From assembly GCA_030040475.1 (NCBI GenBank), contig JASHTQ010000577.1, forward strand, positions 1 to 41,567: 41,567 bases of DNA, given 5' to 3'. Of the stretch, positions 39,715 to 41,567 are shown one piece after another (position 1 is the first letter of the stretch; each line of letters begins with the position of its first letter). The position numbers were made by a program, and so were the translations under genes. Source of the stretch: Streptosporangiaceae bacterium. Lineage in GTDB: Bacteria; Actinomycetota; Actinomycetes; Streptosporangiales; Streptosporangiaceae. Under the pieces are notes generated by a model. It had not been told where the DNA came from. It worked only from the letters and a program-made list of their open reading frames with translations, and did not search any database.

Positions 39715-40338
39715 ATGCAATTGCCCGCGCACAAGTACCCGGCGCCCCCGGCGCCGGAAGAGCTGGGGCTGACGCCTGTCGTCCCGGCCGGCGTGCGCAG
39801 GTCGGGGTCGGCGCTGGCGAAGATGAAGAAGTTCCGGTTCGAGTTGCTCGCCGGGTGGATCGCGGAGAGCTTCCCGCCCTGCCGGGTCGCGGACGTCGGC
39901 GGCGGCAAGGGGATGCTGAGCTACCTGCTGGACCGGCGCGGCTTCGAGTGCACGGTCATCGACCCCGTGCCGCAGCCGCTGCCCGCCAGGTACCGGGACC
40001 CGGGCACCGGGCGTCAGGCGAAGGTGCCCGCGGGCAGCGGCGTGCGGCGTATCGCCAGGCCGTACTCCGCCGGGCTCGCGGCGGGCTTCGACCTGCTCGT
40101 GGCGCTGCACGCGCACGGCGTCAACCACCTGATCCTGGACAGCGCGAAGGCCGGCGGGCAAAGCTGCGTGCTGCTGCCGTGCTGCGTGATCGGCGAGCCT
40201 GCGGCCCCGCCGCCCGGCCAGAACTGGTTCAGCTGGCTGGCAGGCTACGGCCGCGGGCTCGGGCTGGCGGTCGAGTACTTCCACCTCAACTTCAGCGGGC
40301 AGAACGTCGGGTTCTACGTCCGCGGCGGCCTACCTTAG
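39715..40338 (+). CDS. SAM-dependent methyltransferase-fold protein (METTL25/Methyltransf_32-like)
   Basis: About 207 residues. The SAM-binding motif I is VADVGGGKGMLSYLL at 58-72, preceded by KMKKFRFELLAGWIAESFP. Later LLVALHAHGVNHLIL and CVLLPCCVIGE match the LxALHxCG...PCC pattern of the Methyltransf_32/METTL25 group. The C-terminal part is short, and residues following the acidic loop (FECTVIDPVPQPLP) appear degenerate, so activity is uncertain. Start ATG 39715 (MQLPAHKYP) is preferred; an upstream in-frame start at 39634 adds 27 residues of low similarity. Confidence 0.7.
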   Translation: MQLPAHKYPAPPAPEELGLTPVVPAGVRRSGSALAKMKKFRFELLAGWIAESFPPCRVADVGGGKGMLSYLLDRRGFECTVIDPVPQPLPARYRDPGTGRQAKVPAGSGVRRIARPYSAGLAAGFDLLVALHAHGVNHLILDSAKAGGQSCVLLPCCVIGEPAAPPPGQNWFSWLAGYGRGLGLAVEYFHLNFSGQNVGFYVRGGLP

Positions 40339-40482
40339 CGGGAAGTGACAGTCGGCGGGCAGGCCTCTTCCCGCCGATCGGCGATCTATTCATCTGGCCG
40401 GCCCGCGACACCTTCCGGCGACGGGTTAGCCGGGCTCCGGCCGGGTAGCGGTGCCGCCTCCAGATGGCGAACGGAGGCGGTT

Positions 40483-41229
40483 GTGCACGTCATGCTCGCG
40501 GCCGGGCCGACGGCCAACGTCGAGGACTGGCTGCAGGTCGGCGAACTCGGCCTGGGCCTGCTGCTGTCCGCGGTCATCGGGCTCGAGCGGGAGATCAGGC
40601 AGAAAAGCGCCGGGCTGCGCACGCACACCCTGGTCGGGGTCGGCGCCGCGCTGTTCGTGCTGATCAGCAAGTACGGCTTCAGCGACGTCCTGCACACCGG
40701 CCTGGTCGTGCTTGACCCGTCCCGGGTGGCCGCCCAGATCGTCAGCGGGATCGGGTTCCTCGGCGCCGGGCTGATCTTCGTCCGCCAGGACCTGGTGCGC
40801 GGCCTGACCACCGCCGCCTCGATCTGGGTGACCGCGGCGATCGGCGCGGCCTGCGGGGCCGGGCTGCCGCTGCTCGCGGCGGTCGCCACCTGCGGCTACC
40901 TGATCATCGCGCTGGCCTTCCCGCTGCTTGCCAGGCGGTTGCCGCGATCCGCGACCGCGATCTCGCTGCTCCGGGTCAGTTACCTCGACGGGCGCGGCGT
41001 CCTGCGCCAGGTGCTCAAGCTCGCCACCGCGCGCGGCTTCGCGGTCGACGACCTCGCCATCGAGGGCAGCGACGGGCACGGGCAGCCAGTCGCGGACGGC
41101 GAGCGCATGGTCGAGGTCGTGCTGCATGTGCACGGCAGGGGCTCGCCGCACGACCTGGCGGCCGAACTGCTCGAGCTGCCCGGCGTGCGCGCGGTGACCT
41201 CCGACGACGCCAACGTCGATATCGACTAG
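40483..41229 (+). CDS. MgtC/SapB-family membrane protein
   Basis: About 248 residues. Four to five membrane helices fill the first 150 residues, with the family signatures GLLLSAVIGLEREIRQKSAG, LRTHTLVGVGAALFVL, VSGIGFLGAGLIFVR and LTTAASIWVTAAIGAACGAG. A cytoplasmic ACT-like C-terminal domain follows (about 160-248). MgtC proteins are linked to magnesium stress and regulation of membrane energetics; the exact activity is unsettled. I start at GTG 40483, with GGAGG 5 nt upstream; a longer frame back to 40345 is low-complexity. Followed by a strong hairpin. Confidence 0.88.
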   Translation: MHVMLAAGPTANVEDWLQVGELGLGLLLSAVIGLEREIRQKSAGLRTHTLVGVGAALFVLISKYGFSDVLHTGLVVLDPSRVAAQIVSGIGFLGAGLIFVRQDLVRGLTTAASIWVTAAIGAACGAGLPLLAAVATCGYLIIALAFPLLARRLPRSATAISLLRVSYLDGRGVLRQVLKLATARGFAVDDLAIEGSDGHGQPVADGERMVEVVLHVHGRGSPHDLAAELLELPGVRAVTSDDANVDID

Positions 41230-41240
41230 CGGCAGACAAC

Positions 41241-41287
41241 GCGACCGGGCGGGGCGTGAACCAAGCTTCACGCCGCCGCCCGGTCGC
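41241..41287. terminator. Long hairpin after the MgtC-family gene
   Basis: GCGACCGGGCGG (41241-41252) pairs with CCGCCCGGTCGC (41276-41287), and GGCGTGAA (41253-41260) pairs with TTCACGCC (41267-41274) around the loop CCAAGC, leaving a one-base bulge. There is no T-tract, as is usual in high-GC actinobacteria. Confidence 0.7.
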
Positions 41288-41289
41288 AC

Positions 41290-41309
41290 GGGGGCGCCTG
41301 GGCGCCCCC
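41290..41309. terminator. Second hairpin, between convergent genes
   Basis: GGGGGCGCC and GGCGCCCCC form perfect 9-bp arms separated by two bases. Placed between the converging MgtC-family and acetate-transporter genes, it can end transcription from the right. Confidence 0.55.
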
Positions 41310-41368
41310 GGTCACCGACGTGGCTGCCAGCTTCCGGCGTTGTGGGCCGGCCGCCCGCGCGGTGAGTT

Positions 41369-41567
41369 CTAGGCGACCAGTGGCTTGCCGACCGGGAGCC
41401 TGATCTTGCCTGCGATGCCGTTCGACACGCCGGCCGCGGAGGTGTACCAGGCCACCAGCGCGGTGACCATGCCGAGGTAGCCGCCGAGCTGCAGGATGCC
41501 CGAGGTGGCGGCGGTGCCCAGCTCGAACTTGGCGATGGCGTCGACGATCTCGGTCGCCTCGAGGGTG
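41369..41567 (-). CDS. Acetate uptake transporter (GPR1/FUN34/YaaH family), 3' part
   Basis: The last 66 codons are in the window; the gene runs off the right edge. The minus strand reads TLEATEIVDAIAKFELGTAA, GILQLGGYLGMVTALVAWYT and SAAGVSNGIAGKIRLPVG, ending KPLVA. The GGYLGMVTALVAWYTSAAG helix is typical of the SatP/YaaH acetate-succinate channel family. It ends at 41369 and converges on the MgtC-family gene. Confidence 0.85.
   Translation of the reverse strand, partial: TLEATEIVDAIAKFELGTAATSGILQLGGYLGMVTALVAWYTSAAGVSNGIAGKIRLPVGKPLVA

Noticed and set aside
1..41567. tRNA or rRNA genes
   Set aside because: I saw no cloverleaf with a conserved T-loop and no rRNA-like block on either strand; a covariance search would be decisive.

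Overview
The window is very GC-rich actinobacterial chromosome. Two genes belong to mycothiol-dependent families: an Rv2466c-type DsbA-fold protein at 3238-3957 and a maleylpyruvate-isomerase-type protein at 4185-4937. This points to a mycothiol-producing actinomycete. Species cannot be named from the sequence alone.

Layout. (1) 1-4937: an ECF-type sigma factor coupled to a small zinc-finger (anti-sigma-like) protein, an orphan copy of that small protein, a tandem-DUF427 protein, a peroxiredoxin, the Rv2466c-like protein and an MDMPI-family protein. (2) About 4938-10280: a decayed zone. It holds remnants of an IS481-type transposase, a VOC protein, a glycosyltransferase, an IS1380-type transposase, a tyrosine recombinase and a DHA2 transporter. 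Between them lie an intact MarR regulator and an MFS exporter preceded by a perfect 20-bp palindrome. (3) 10377-14780: two secreted proteins, a zinc-free-type quinone oxidoreductase, and an ArsR/SRPBCC pair.

(4) 14961-34209 is the most interesting part, a coherent catabolic locus of about 19 kb. A GntR/FCD regulator converges on a leftward five-gene operon: guanidino-group-modifying enzyme, then FAD, 2Fe-2S and molybdopterin subunits of a xanthine-dehydrogenase-family hydroxylase, then an M24-fold protein. A divergent rightward series carries two more M24-fold proteins, a Glu/Leu-type dehydrogenase, a DapA-family lyase/aldolase, an LLM flavin oxidoreductase and an SDR. A third unit carries an amidohydrolase, a complete NMT1/SsuA-type ABC importer and a fourth M24-fold protein. 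Three of the four M24 proteins have lost most of the dinuclear-metal ligands of that fold, as creatinase has. I infer metal-free hydrolysis of a small C-N compound (guanidine, amidine or N-heterocycle) rather than peptidase activity. The 10-mer ATGTATACAA occurs three times, once in front of each of the three transcription units, and is a good candidate operator for the GntR regulator.

(5) 34241-41567: a MocR-type regulator with a repeat-rich promoter, prolyl-tRNA synthetase, an MFS exporter divergent from a MarR regulator across a 17-bp near-perfect inverted repeat, a repeat-rich intergenic region, a METTL25-like methyltransferase-fold protein, an MgtC/SapB-family membrane protein and the 3' end of an acetate-uptake (GPR1/FUN34/YaaH) transporter.
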